From: Agrypnia vestita
Taxonomy: Eukaryota > Arthropoda > Insecta > Trichoptera > Phryganeidae
Direction: 5' to 3'
NCBI GenBank assembly: GCA_016648135.1
Contig: JADDOH010024980.1
Coordinates: 186,001-250,000 of the forward strand
Length of the DNA stretch: 64,000 nt
Made by a program: the position numbers and the translations under genes. Within the stretch, counting starts at the first letter, position 1. Each line of letters opens with the position of its first letter. Under the pieces are notes generated by a model that saw only the letters and a list, made by a program, of their open reading frames with translations, was not told the origin of the DNA and did no database searches. Positions 1 through 10,320 of this stretch are shown in pieces.

Positions 1-336
1 CAAAAGCTCCAAGGCAGAAATGTCTTTGAGGACGTTGTCGCTCCATCTTAATTTTGGCCTTCCTAAGCTCCTTCACCCTATCGGCCTTAAGTTTATCAGG
101 GACTTTGGTGCTTGATGCTTGGTCATTCTCTCCACATGATCCAGCTACAAAAGTCTTCCCATTTTTATAAATTTTGTGACGTTTAACTCCTTAAAAAGAG
201 TATAGAGCTCATTGTTGTAGCGTTTCCACCAAAGTCCATTTTCTAGAACCGGTCCGAAGCCTCAAAATTTTCCGTTCAAAAACGTCCAATGCTTGCTCAT
301 TCCTCTTAGTTAGTACCTACGTCTCAGCTGCATATG
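1..336 (-). pseudogene. LINE reverse-transcriptase ORF, C-terminal remnant
   Basis: On the minus strand the translation gives pieces of the C-terminal region of an insect endonuclease/reverse-transcriptase LINE. In order these are AAET*VLTKRNEQALDVFER, then GPVLENGLWWKRYNNELY, KMGRLL*LDHVERM, and GRPKLRWSDNVLKD. The pieces lie in more than one frame and contain stops, so the copy is dead. The blocks EQALDVFERK, LDHVERM and GRPKLRW are hallmark tail motifs of non-LTR elements. The copy is truncated by the window edge. The motifs are clear; the exact clade (RTE or Jockey-like) is not resolved. Confidence 0.8.
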
Positions 337-1171
337 TGAGTAAATGTAGTAAATGTTTTGTACACTAATATTTTGGTGTTTCTAGACAGCAGTCTGGATT
401 TTATCTGGTTTGTTTTTTGGCAAGTAATTGAATATAATAAATTGAGTAAAATGAACTGAACAATATAAATATTTTTTTACTCTGCAAACAATTAACTTAA
501 AACCTTATGGATGTACTTTGTCATTTAATTAAGCTAAATTCACATCATTTAATAGTATTGAATTGGGATCTATAAGCCTTATTTATTACCATAAGTAAAA
601 AAATGCGAACGTTTATGCATTTTCAAAGACGTTTTAGTAACAGCGACTATTTAATGTTTTATTGTATATATATTTTTATGTAATTAAAATCAAAAATTAC
701 TCTACGGCAAATAAAAATTAATTATAAAGAATTAAAAAATCGCCAAGTAGAAGAAGAATCGCCAAGTGAGAAAAAAACTGAGGTCAATTATTTAACTGTT
801 AAGAGCTTTTATAAATCTGCCGACAAGCACTCGGAATTGTGGGTCTAGCAATTAAAAATATGTTTTACAAAGGGTGTACACTACACAAATGAATCATTCA
901 AAGTACTTTTATATTTTAATTTTTATGTGAGTGTGTGTGTGGTTAAAATCTTTTTTATAAAAATAAAAACAAAAACATCAACATTTTGCATTTTAAAATA
1001 AATTCATTTATGTTTCAATAGTCATGCAAGCTATTTATTTGTTAAAAAAATGTATGCTATAATAATTAATTTCGAGCGCAGTTTGTGAAAACTGCATTAA
1101 ATGTTTATTTTTTTTTTTAAATTTCATTTATATGTGTCAATCAACTGTTTTCAAAATAAGCTAGGAAATTA
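337..1171. other. No gene seen; AT-rich spacer
   Basis: AT-rich sequence with homopolymer runs and a short GT run near 930-943. No reading frame, RNA gene or repeat boundary that I can support. Confidence 0.6.
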
Positions 1172-1340
1172 CAGTGGTACCTCGGTATACGTCCCCTTTG
1201 GAATAAGTCCAACTTAATATACGTTTTGTTGGACGTTACTTTAAAAAAAGTCCAAACAAACCGTAATAGCATATCTGAAATATTCTGAGAGGAAGCAAAG
1301 TTCTTTAGACAATTTTTAATAAACCTCAAACCTGGTGTTT
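1172..1340 (+). mobile_element. pogo/Tigger-like transposon terminus
   Basis: CAGTGGTACCTCGGTATACG directly follows a TA dinucleotide (1170-1171). CAGTGGTACCTCGG- starts of this kind with a TA target are typical of pogo/Tigger-type DNA transposon ends. Only this end is visible. I did not find a matching inverted end downstream, so the inner limit is arbitrary and the copy is a fragment. No transposase coding is seen. Confidence 0.5.
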
Positions 1341-1557
1341 CTCAACCTTGTCCACGTAGGAAAAAAATACAGAATCTAATTGCTTTTTTATTAATGTGTT
1401 TAATTACTTATGTGTTTAAATTATTTTACACAACCCCATTAATATATATGAGGGATATTTTAATTTTATTATTTAATTTAGTTATTTATATATTTTTTGG
1501 GTATTTAATTTTTGTGATGTGTATTTTTTAGTATTTTTATATTTTGTTTTCATAATG
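1341..1557. other. No gene seen; AT-rich spacer
   Basis: AT-rich stretch with no feature I can support. Confidence 0.5.
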
Positions 1558-2005
1558 CACTCCAGGGACAGTGAAGTGGTTTGTGTGTTTTCCTCGCCAC
1601 GTCACACCAATACTTATGCTTCTTCAACGGAGTAGCGAGGAAAATATTTTAGCATTAAAATAATTCCAATTTTGATGGCGAGTCTAGGGTTGATACAGGT
1701 TTTGGTCATAGAACGGACCTGGGTCTAAAGCAGGCGCGTGCAGTGGGAACATTGAAGGATGACTTTTTTGTAAAGGTATATTTTGGAAAAAAAATAGCAA
1801 TAAAATATTTTTGCTAAAGATTTTTATGATATATCAAAATATGAATAGTATGATAACAATTGTGATAAAAATATTACGAAATATATGTTGTATTCCGATT
1901 TTTTTTCTAAATAATTGGCTACGTAAGGGTCATGCTGCGATGTTCCCACTGCACGCCCCTGGTCTATAGTGGGTTTCACTTCACTGTTGATTTATAAATG
2001 CATAG
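1558..2005 (+). repeat. Dispersed repeat family E, copy 1 (split by a MITE)
   Basis: The sequence from the tccagggacag block through catagaacggacctgg, resuming at 1962, is shared with 53808-53998 on the same strand and with a short minus-strand copy at 41408-41462. It is interrupted by the MITE at 1731-1961. The copy near 53.95 kb lacks that insertion. No coding capacity was recognised. It is probably an old transposon fragment. Confidence 0.6.
1731..1961. mobile_element. hAT-type MITE, copy 1
   Basis: A 231-bp element with inverted termini: CAGGCGCGTGCAGTGGGAAC at the left, and the reverse complement of the right end reads CAGGGGCGTGCAGTGGGAAC. It is flanked by 8-bp direct repeats, GTCTAAAG (1723-1730) and GTCTATAG (1962-1969), which differ at one base. 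The 8-bp duplication and CAGGGGCG-type terminus fit the hAT superfamily. The interior is AT-rich and non-coding, so the element is non-autonomous. A sister copy lies at 4744-4972. Confidence 0.85.
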
Positions 2006-2849
2006 TTATAAAGTCAAATTTTTCAAGGTTTTTTATTTTGACATATTTAAACAATACACCTAGAAATTAAATGCCACAATATGCTTGCCCGAAGAAAAAA
2101 TAAAATTTATATATTAAAAAAAAAATTCATTTGCTTTCATCAATTTTCTTAAAGTGACACGAATATTTATTAATGTATATATATTTCTATACATTAAATA
2201 CTATCTAAATGTATTAAAAATAATCTTTACACCAAGCTTCTTTAATATTTTTCATTTTTTCGATTTCGTTATTTTTTTAAACTGGCAATAGAAATGTTGT
2301 GCACTGCATGCATCGCTTTTGGAGCAATTATAAAATAGACTTATATTATATGATTTAGAAAAGTTTAAGAAAAATGCGAAAATACGTATAATAAGAATTT
2401 GGGACAACTACCAGCGATACAGATTAAAGGTGAGATTTAATTTGTCAATTTCTTGTTAAATATTTTCGGTCTCAATAATTTAATAACACAAAACATAAAT
2501 TTTGTCACTTTGTGTAAATATCAAAGTTTTTATGTTGAATTTTCGTATCCGAGAATTTTCAAATTTTGGTCCGACAACAGTCGTAGAGAAAATTATATTA
2601 AAAATGGCCCGAAAATCTTTTGGATGCCGGAATTTATTTTTCACATAATATTGTTTACTCTCACTTTGTTTTTGTGACGTTTGAAAAATATTCCGGTTAT
2701 TACGTTTTACCAAATTAAATTCTGGTGAAAAATGCCAAAAAAATCTGGATATACATCAACGTCATGTTTTTCCTTGCACACCCGGAGTTATTTATGATTA
2801 TTTCATTCTAACATACAGAAACACTAAACATGCGGTACAAATGTGTAAT
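2006..2849. other. No gene seen; AT-rich spacer
   Basis: Non-repetitive-looking AT-rich DNA. Short reading frames near 2453-2713 occur on both strands and resemble no protein I know. Confidence 0.5.
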
Positions 2850-2915
2850 ACATTAATCAATGACATTATATCTTGATTAATAATATATCATTATAGATGT
2901 CTCATAGACCTGAAG
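2850..2915 (-). repeat. Dispersed repeat family C, short fragment
   Basis: The block cattaatcaatgacattat followed by attatagatgtctcatagac matches, in reverse orientation, the end of family C seen at 33542-33808 and 49010-49165. Confidence 0.45.
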
Positions 2916-3260
2916 TTATTTTTTTTATACGTAGTTACGTTTTTTTTTATACGTGGTAGTAAAGTAGGTATTTTATCCCCTGGGGTAAAATCGAGTATTG
3001 TGTCCTTGAAAAATTCATACTCAAAATATTCTGAATGAACATTTTTTTTTTTGAAATTCTAATAAGTGATAATTTAGAGCACATTTTTTCACAAAAGAAA
3101 AACCCACTAATTAACACTTTTTTTTGGTTATAAGGTAAATTTAATTGTACATAACGTCATTTCATATACTTAAAGAAAAAGCAAGCATAGAAATTATTTG
3201 CCGCAATAATCTACATTACCATAATCACTTAATAAATCAGTATAAATCATTCTTATTTTT
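2916..3260. other. No gene seen; AT-rich spacer
   Basis: AT-rich spacer between a family C fragment and a family A copy; nothing else is visible. Confidence 0.5.
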
Positions 3261-3568
3261 ACTCTCTTTATATTAACTCGTGGCGTCTGATTGATTGATT
3301 GCTTGTCTGACAAAAAAATTTGGATCAATTTTTAAACCTTTTCCCGTGATCCGATCGAGCTGAAACATTGCAAGTAGACTCCTGGCGATGATCAAGAAGA
3401 TCTATCAAATTATCGTTAAAAATAATAATAATTATTCTATAATTTTGGATTTTTCAAATTTTCAATGGTTTTTTCATACAAGTTGTATGGAGATTCCGAT
3501 GCATATGGTAGACACGAAACCCGAAAATGAGAAAGGGAGTATTATAAAAACTTGGTTTTAATGGGTTA
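3261..3568 (-). repeat. Dispersed repeat family A, copy 1
   Basis: One of five copies of a roughly 240-410-bp repeat. Its core includes actcgtggcgtctg, cccgtgatccgatcgagctg and gatctatcaaatt. It is bounded by actctcttta on one side and gaaagggagt on the other, a degenerate inverted ACTCCCTTTC motif. Other copies: 6529-6942 (+), 17841-18160 (-), 36861-37115 (-), 40310-40546 (+). No convincing coding frame is shared, so it is probably a non-autonomous element. Confidence 0.75.
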
Positions 3569-3910
3569 CTTTTTTTAGTAATTCCGTTAATTTTTCTTTA
3601 AGGCCTTTCTTAATATTATCCTACATAAAATTACGTAGAAGTTTATTAAATATTTTTGGAATTGATATATTTTAACAGCCTTCGACCATATTTTTAACTT
3701 TACGTATAAGTAGTCCTTCGTATGTTGCAAATCTAATACCATAGAAATAAAGAGGTATCATTACCAACTGCGAAACGCTATTTTTACTAACTAGTTCATG
3801 AGAAAAGACTACAGATGTCTCTAGAATAGTCCATTCAATAAATGAAAGATTCTCAGATTTTAACATATATAAAATATCAATGTTGATTATACTTATAGTC
3901 TTCAAGATAC
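3569..3910 (+). repeat. Possible family C copy plus AT-rich DNA
   Basis: From about 3740 the run agaggtatcattaccaactg and the following 100 bases resemble agaggtataattaccagcta and its following sequence at 38541-38640. Boundaries are unclear. The 77-codon minus-strand frame here (3672-3905) is not recognised. Confidence 0.4.
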
Positions 3911-4642
3911 CGTTTTACTAATTTATACCATGATAAAGTAATACACATCATAGGAAATTATTTGTCCCTTAATTATCATTATCGTCGTCATCGTTTCCAT
4001 TCCATAGGGTGGCCCGAAGTTTCAGTAAGGAACTTTTCAAAAGAGTTCTTTTTAATTCTTGGAGAGATCACAATACATCCATGTCCTTTACCCAGGCCTG
4101 TATGTTTTAATGATGTTTTCGTTACAATAATTGGGCCGCGTTGCCTATTCTAATGTTAAAATATATTAAAAAATAATAAAAACAAGCTTTAATAAAAAAC
4201 ACTAAAGGAGAAAATATGTTTTTAACAGCCAAGGTAATAAAAGCAATCACAGTATAAGCGTGTCAATAAACTCAAAGGCGTAGGGCGCTTTCTCCTTGTT
4301 CATGCGAAGAAAGAATAAATTAATAAAAGAAAGGAATAAAAGTAAGATTCTTTATAAAACTCCAAGTTATAAGTACCTTGATAGTTAGGCGCTACTAAGG
4401 TAAGATTATTTGTAGAAATGCTGGATAAACTATTTATCGCTGTTTAAATGAAATATGTTAGGGTCACAAGATGATAATTGCCCTGATAAGAAATTTGGGT
4501 TTCTAGTAGGTATCTCTATCTCTGGATCTGTCCACACTTGCGTCATGTCTCTCTTTCCTTTACTCACGCTAGGCACCAACACACTCAGGAATACGGAAAC
4601 AATGATGAGTCATAAAATGCATTATCACTATATATCAATGCA
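3911..4642. other. No gene seen
   Basis: Moderately AT-rich DNA. Short frames at 3962-4153 and 4455-4673 match no family I recognise and have no supporting signals. Confidence 0.5.
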
Positions 4643-5065
4643 CGTCGCTGACGTTACCAGATGGCGTATATGATGAAGAAAAAAAAAAGAAAAAAAAATG
4701 CAGAATTATGTACGTAATAATGTCCGTCACTAACGCTGTATAGCAGGCGCGTGCAGTGAGAATGCTGACGTATAACTTTTATTTAAACATATGTTAGGAA
4801 AAAAAATCAAAATGAAATATTTATCTGATAGAATATTATGAAATATTAAAATCTGAATAATATGTTAATTATTGTGATAGGAATATTACGAAATACATAT
4901 CTTATTTCGATTTATTTTCAAAATGTATGCTTAGGAAAAAGTCATGCTTCTTATTCTCACTGCACGCCCCTGCTATAAAGAGCTTTTCTCACTGCTCGCG
5001 GCCGAAATATGTAGTGAAAAAAAAAATTGTTTTAAGTCATTTTAGACGGTTACTGCTAGTTTGAT
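4643..5065 (+). repeat. Dispersed repeat family B, copy 1 (split by a MITE)
   Basis: Contains the blocks gttaccagatggcgtatat, atgtccgtcactaacgct and gcggccgaaatatgta, ending near a degenerate version of gtcatttttgacgggttat. Related copies lie at 14404-14515, 39325-39655, 45030-45070 and 48376-48405. The MITE at 4744-4972 has inserted into it. No coding was recognised. Confidence 0.55.
4744..4972. mobile_element. hAT-type MITE, copy 2
   Basis: A 229-bp sister of the element at 1731-1961, with the same termini (CAGGCGCGTGCAGTGAGAAT at the left, CACTGCACGCCCCTG at the right) and a similar AT-rich interior. It is flanked by CTGTATAG (4736-4743) and CTATAAAG (4973-4980), a decayed 8-bp target duplication matching at 6 of 8 positions. 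This copy looks older than copy 1. It is non-coding. Confidence 0.8.
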
Positions 5066-5455
5066 AATAATTTTGATATGAATAAAGCGAGACATATAAT
5101 ATATCGACGGTCCCTACGTGTACTGTCGAATCTGAAAAATTTATATTTTAGTTTTAGTATCTTAAAGCATCCGATTTTTTCTATATTTTCAGATAACATT
5201 AAAAAAACATTATAATTTTACCTTATTGTTTTCTTTGATCGAAACAAAAATTCAACATGGTACAAAAAAGTAGACTAATTTTTTATATAGTTATTGTTAT
5301 AATTTTTGCAGATCCAACAGTTGTCGTATATTGTATTGTGATTTAATTTTTAGAAATTCTAAATAGAGCTTAGTTATAAAGTTATTACTGATGACACATC
5401 GCTAATTAATATATAAATAAAGTGTTGGATATCTCAAAATGATTGTACTTTATAT
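5066..5455. other. No gene seen; AT-rich spacer
   Basis: AT-rich spacer; no feature supported. Confidence 0.5.
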
Positions 5456-5660
5456 GATTGTAGCGTAGGTTGACTTCTCACTATAGATTGCTGGTAGCGC
5501 CGCTGCGGCGAGGAACTTAGCTTAAGTGCGTATGGGGGTTGAACCGTAAACGAAAAAGCCAGCAAGGGTGGGAAACTATTATCGGCAGTAGAGACGGTAC
5601 TCGGGTCAGGGGTGCGGGCGGGGGAGGCGAAGTTGGAACGAGTCTACGAGAAAATTCGGC
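5456..5660. other. GC-richer, CpG-containing block
   Basis: A sharp local rise in G+C (for example ggtagcgccgctgcggcgag and gggtgcgggcgggggaggcg) in AT-rich surroundings. No long open frame runs through it. It may be a regulatory element or a short noncoding exon; nothing decides between these. Confidence 0.35.
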
Positions 5661-6528
5661 ATTACAAATATTGTTAAAAAACCTTTAGTTAATACAACGC
5701 CCCTAAATATATTCTCAAATAAGATAAATATATTATATTTATCAATTTGATTGATATTCAAAAAATCAATTAATCGAAAAAATATTTCGTCGCAAACTTA
5801 AAAATTTTCCAGGCTGCGCAAATATTTTTGGATAGCCACCTTTGGAGCCACGTAACACGGACGATGGCTCCAATGTGTGATATTATAAATTTATTTATTT
5901 TGATCCGGAATATCTCTGCAATTGACTGGCCAAACCACTGTCTCAGGTTTTTCCGATGTTTTTCTACTTCCAGGGCTTCAAATTTTCTCTGAATTATCTC
6001 TCAAGATATCTCTGGATAGAACACGTGTCTCTTGCTAAAATGTTACCAAGCATCGTACCAATCGTATTCCTATTCGCGTTCATAATCCAAAGACTCACTA
6101 ACACTTGCGTCATACATTTTCTTTTTGAATGGATTTACAATGATTTTGAAAGCAGGTAAGGTAAATTTGTATATGTTTTACTTTGCAATTTACTCGTAGC
6201 ATGCATTGTTTCAGAGTTTTTTAATTATGTTTTAGAGCTGTTATAAAATTATGCTTTGAGATAAACAAAATATGCATCCAAAATCAAGTTGAATTGGATA
6301 CATCAACTAACAGCAAAATGAGAAATAAAATAAAATAAAAATAAAATCATATCTCACAACTATTATTTATTTAACGCAACGAAGGTAAATAAAAATAAAT
6401 GATTTCAATTTTGTTAATTATTATAGCACAATCTTATTTCAAGATTTATTTTTATTTTTATTATTTCATTTCATATTTATTATTTCAAGATTATTTCAGA
6501 CCTATACAAAGTAGTTTATAAAAAAAAA
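5661..6528. other. No gene seen; AT-rich spacer
   Basis: AT-rich DNA with a 67-codon frame at 5956-6159 that I do not recognise. Confidence 0.5.
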
Positions 6529-6942
6529 CTAACCCATAAAAGCCAAGTTTGTATTGTACTCCCTTTCTCATTTACTAGTTGAAACAGGTTTGGCGCTTAT
6601 CCCACGCGTTGGGCTTGATTCGGGCGACGCTACGTATGGGAGTACTAAAAAATTTCGAATAATCCAAAATTATATCAGTTTTTATGTCTACCAGACGCGT
6701 CGCAGTCTTTTCGTACAATTTACTCAGTTGTATGAAAAAACAATTGAAAATTTGAAAAATCCAAAATTATACTATAATTATTATTTTTTTAACGAAAATT
6801 TGACAGACCTTTTTGATCATCGCTACAAGTCTGCTTGCAAAGTTTCAGCTCAATTCGATCACGGGAAAACGGTAAAAAATCGATCCAAAGTTTTTTCGTC
6901 AAACAAACAACTAGACGCTACGAGTTAAAATAAAGGAAGTAA
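6529..6942 (+). repeat. Dispersed repeat family A, copy 2
   Basis: The longest copy of family A. It starts near aacccataaaagccaagttt and tactccctttctcattt and ends at gacgctacgagttaaaataaaggaag. A 124-codon frame spans it (6554-6928). Part of that frame, PRVGLDSGDATYGSTKK, resembles PRVGLKSADATKGSKKK in the copy at 36861-37115. This probably reflects shared DNA rather than a conserved protein, because the frame is not open in the other copies. Confidence 0.75.
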
Positions 6943-7420
6943 TAATGCACTTTTGGAGGCGAAATCTGTTTTTTGAATTTCGAGATTTTGCTATATTTGT
7001 TTCGAGTTTTGATGACGTTCTGGACTGATCTCGATAAATTAATAATAGTTCTCCTTGGATCCTGCCGAGCCTGTATCTGCGTCATGAAACTACTGAAAAG
7101 GTAATTTGGTGTATCCTACCACATAATATGTAAAACGGAGACGCCATTCAGCTATTACTTCGACGTACAATATTAATATTTCTGGAATTCTTGGGTCACA
7201 GAATATACTTGGAATAGGAATGGAAATGATACTTTCACATAGTTTATTTGCAAAATATAAGGAGCAAGAAATCTACCTACGTCATGTGTATAATATTAAA
7301 AATCTGTAAATGTATAATTCTTAGATACATGTATTTCATTAAGTTTGTTTTTATTATTAACAGACTTTCCCGAAAATCTACTCAAGGTTTTTGTAATCAA
7401 CTTTAACAAGCGTGGCTGAC
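6943..7420. other. No gene seen
   Basis: AT-rich spacer; no feature supported. Confidence 0.5.
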
Positions 7421-7490
7421 GGCCCCCATAGTCCAGTTGGCACTGACTTCTTATACCGAAATTTACAGGTTCGATTCCTGGTGAGTTCAC
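7421..7490 (+). repeat. tRNA-like module, probable SINE head or tRNA pseudogene
   Basis: Contains an RNA polymerase III A box, TAGTCCAGTTGG (7429-7440), and a perfect B box, GGTTCGATTCC (7468-7478), at tRNA-like spacing. The B box sits in a T-arm hairpin CAGG-TTCGATT-CCTG. The acceptor ends GGCCCCC and GAGTTCAC do not pair, so this is not an intact tRNA gene. The following 100 bases are AT-rich and could be a SINE body, but I see no second copy in the window. Confidence 0.6.
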
Positions 7491-7770
7491 AATGCAATCA
7501 AGTGATTTTCTTAAGCGAGAATGTTTTTTTGATTTATTTCACTACGGTAATTGTAGCGTTAAAAATAAAATGTTATATAATGTTAGTTTTACAGGATCGC
7601 GGCAATGAAATCCAAATAAATCCGTAAAATAAATTTACCCATTATTATAACAGCGTTTAATTCTAATAAAAACTTTTAAATTCTTCAGTTCTAAATATAA
7701 ACCATTTATCCATCCATTTATTTATTCCGTTTAATTATTTATTTCATTTCCATTTCATTATTCCGATAGA
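7491..7770. other. AT-rich DNA, possible SINE body
   Basis: AT-rich sequence after the tRNA-like module; no boundary or target duplication identified. Confidence 0.4.
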
Positions 7771-7998
7771 ATGACAAAATTAAATTCATTAAATCATTCC
7801 GGTGTACACAAATTTAATTGTAACGATTTTTTAGTATTTTATATCGATAAAATGGAACATTTTATTAATATAAGAACAAAAGATCCCCTTAGATGTCTAA
7901 GTAATAAAAAAAATTCAGAATTCTCAAACCATGTATTTGAGACAGGCAACACCTTTAAAAAAGAAAACGCAATTCAAAATTTACTTATAAGTAAATAG
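7771..7998 (+). pseudogene. GIY-YIG endonuclease remnant of a Penelope-like element
   Basis: A 75-codon open frame reads SGVHKFNCNDFLVFYIDKM, then later NSEFSNHVFETGNTF. This follows the layout of the GIY-YIG endonuclease of Penelope-like retroelements: G-V-Y-x-L-x-C-x-x-C, then F-Y-I-G-x-T, then a tail with N-H-x-x-E-T-G-H. In this copy the second cysteine and the glycine of the YIG triad are lost (FYID) and the catalytic histidine region is degenerate, so it should be inactive. It ends next to a LINE tail. Assignment rests on motif order only. Confidence 0.55.
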
Positions 7999-8126
7999 TT
8001 TTCATCCGCCAGGAATGCAGCAGATCGGAACAAATGGCGCCAGGTAGTTTTTGCTGTGTGCATTACTATCAGCGACCATGACTGCTCGCTCTGAAAGGAC
8101 TTAAAGAAGAAGAAGAAGAAAAAGAG
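7999..8126 (+). pseudogene. LINE 3' end with GAA-rich tail
   Basis: The plus strand reads SARNAADRNKWRQVVFAVC followed by TISDHDCSL and a stop, then a run of aagaagaagaagaaaaag. The pattern D-R-x-x-W-R-x-x-V plus T-I-S-D-H-D is typical of the extreme C-terminus of insect LINE ORF2 proteins. Only the last 40 or so codons survive, as expected for a severely 5'-truncated insertion. Confidence 0.7.
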
Positions 8127-9399
8127 AAAATAACTCTTTAGAGCCTGCAAAAAACAAGGAGACCTCCCTCACTTCGTCCCTTAACCACATTATCTAATTT
8201 CGAACAGCGCTTGCCATGGAATTTTGAATAACTAATTTGAAACTTATTTTGAAATAAATGAAACCTCTACTGAAAAATATTCTTGTTTTTCACAATTTAA
8301 CATAAAAGATTTCTTCTTTCTTTCAACGTAGTTTACGCTTGTGTCCATTAGAATTGGATGCAAGATTTACAATAAGATTTATATAAAATTATACGGAAAC
8401 AGTAAATGTGAAAAAAATCTTTTAAAAAATAGTTATAATGATCACAATGTGAATATGTTCTTTGAATTTTATAATTTATTTTAACCTCTTATTTCATCTC
8501 TTTCAGTATGGCATATTGAATACCAGTTATTCTGCAATTACAAATATTACACATTTTTATAAGCTATCCATCTATCCGGGAATTTTTCGGAAAACTTTTA
8601 TGGTCATTTCTTCTTACAGCTGCAGGCTTTCAATCTTTGCTTCATTCCTCTAATATTTCACAGTAAAAAAAATCCTCGATCCGTTTATTTAATCAAAGTT
8701 CTGCCCTCCGGCATTCAGCCGTAGCAGTAATAGGTATACTTTTGAAATAACTGTCACATCGTAAACTAGAAAGAATCCAGTAAATCGAATTTAAAATCAA
8801 ATAAGACCCAAGCATTTTAAGATACTTCGGAGTGAACAAAATGTTCTCAGATTTAAACAGCTGTTTAAATTATTTTCTAACTATTTCGTTTTCTCTCTTT
8901 AATACAATAATTGCAATTCGATACACGGCTTTTATGTTTGCAATTTTTTTAATTCTACTCACTTCACCAAGATCAGCTTTATGTGCTGATTTCTTCATTC
9001 TACACATTATTGTTAATGGATTCTTTAATCTATTTAATCTGTCAAAATAATATATGTACCTTTAATAACTCTTTCAACAATCTTGTATGTCAATATTCTA
9101 TATATTTTATAACGGTTGTATTATTTCCACTCTCCTTTTATTTTAATTGCATCGAGTATACGTTCATTCTTCTTCTGTCGGCAGCATCCTTTACTTCCAA
9201 ACATCAGTGTTTGTACCAGAAATCCACTATGTACCGCTAGTCTTGCCTCACACGGAAAAAATATTTTACGCATTTAAAAAATCTTTTTTGGTCGTTTTTT
9301 GAGCTGTTTAAGAAAAGAATATTTCTGAGAAAAAACAGCAATATTCTCTTTTTTAACAAAACAAACATTAAGTAGATAATGAAAGCCTAAAAGTTATGT
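8127..9399. other. No gene seen; AT-rich spacer
   Basis: AT-rich DNA. Two overlapping frames at 8832-9240 encode hydrophobic, low-complexity peptides typical of T-rich noise. Confidence 0.5.
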
Positions 9400-9650
9400 G
9401 TATTGCCTCGGGAACTTTAAGGACTCCGACATTGAGTAGCCTTGTCATGGAATGAAGACAAAGAAAGGGAAGCTATGAAAAAATCTTGGCGCGAAGTGAA
9501 ATAAAATCTTCGAGAACAATGACAACTTTCACGATAATTTTTCCAGCCTCCCCCGTACCTATACAGGGCCCGGACAGAATCCCTTCTTCACTCGAGTCTT
9601 ACCATTAGACAGAAACTCGACTTATGTACAGCCAGCTTTCTCGTAAGGGC
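9400..9650. other. GC-richer block of unknown role
   Basis: Less AT-rich and more complex than its surroundings (for example ccagcctcccccgtacctat and cagggcccggacagaatccc). No frame of useful length passes through it. Candidate conserved noncoding element, by composition only. Confidence 0.3.
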
Positions 9651-10084
9651 TGCTTTACCCCTAAAGTTTGAAGATTTTTCTCAAAGTGGAAAGTACTTAA
9701 AATCAGTTTTGTGTAAATGTATGTTCACCGTCGCGGCGCGTAAATTAAATGAGTAGAACGAACGGTAATGGAGAATGTTGGAGAATAATTCAGCTTAATT
9801 TAATTAAAGTGAATGTTTTTAATTTCATGTTTTGAATGAATTATATTTTATTAGCATTAGCGTAAAATGCTCTCCATGCCTTAGAACGCTTCAACCCTTT
9901 GCCATGCCACCCCCTCTCCCATACCTTAATGCGTATATGGAACGCAATCCTTTACAAATTTTGCACTCTTTAGTTTAAGGATCTTGAGGAAAATAAAGTC
10001 ACAAAATTTATCCCAACCCCAACTCCAACATATTTTAGCAATGAAGAAGCTGAAAAGTTATTTAACATATAGACAATAACTTAC
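9651..10084. other. No gene seen
   Basis: AT-rich spacer with a short less AT-rich patch near 9880-9950; nothing recognisable. Confidence 0.5.
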
Positions 10085-10320
10085 AGTAGAAATATAGTGG
10101 ACTCGGTAGTGTTATTTAAAATCGCACACAACTTAGTTGATAATCCTGATCTTCTTCAAAATGTTAATTTCATGTCCCAAATTGTAACAGCATACAGTCA
10201 CCTACTTTCTATTCATCTCCCTCTTTGCAAGACCAACTCGAAGGAAAACTCATTAATCTACAGATCCACAAATTCATTTAACTTTAATTACAACCACAGT
10301 GTTATTTTTAACTAAACTAT
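10085..10320 (+). pseudogene. LINE ORF2 C-terminal fragment
   Basis: The open frame runs from about 10097 to a stop at 10315 and reads VVLFKIAHNLVDNPDLLQNV, then later IYRSTNSFNFNYNHSVIFN. This matches the common C-terminal pattern of Jockey/CR1-type LINEs: a hydrophobic L-Y-K-I-x-N-x-x-x-D-x-P-x-L-L helix, then P-x-x-x-T-N, then F-N near the end. The upstream RT domain is absent, so this is a 5'-truncated copy. Confidence 0.6.

Noticed and set aside
3672..3905. 77-codon minus-strand frame as a gene
   Set aside because: It lies in a decayed repeat region and resembles no protein.
8832..9240. Two overlapping membrane-protein-like frames
   Set aside because: T-rich DNA yields hydrophobic peptides by chance; neither frame has conserved features.
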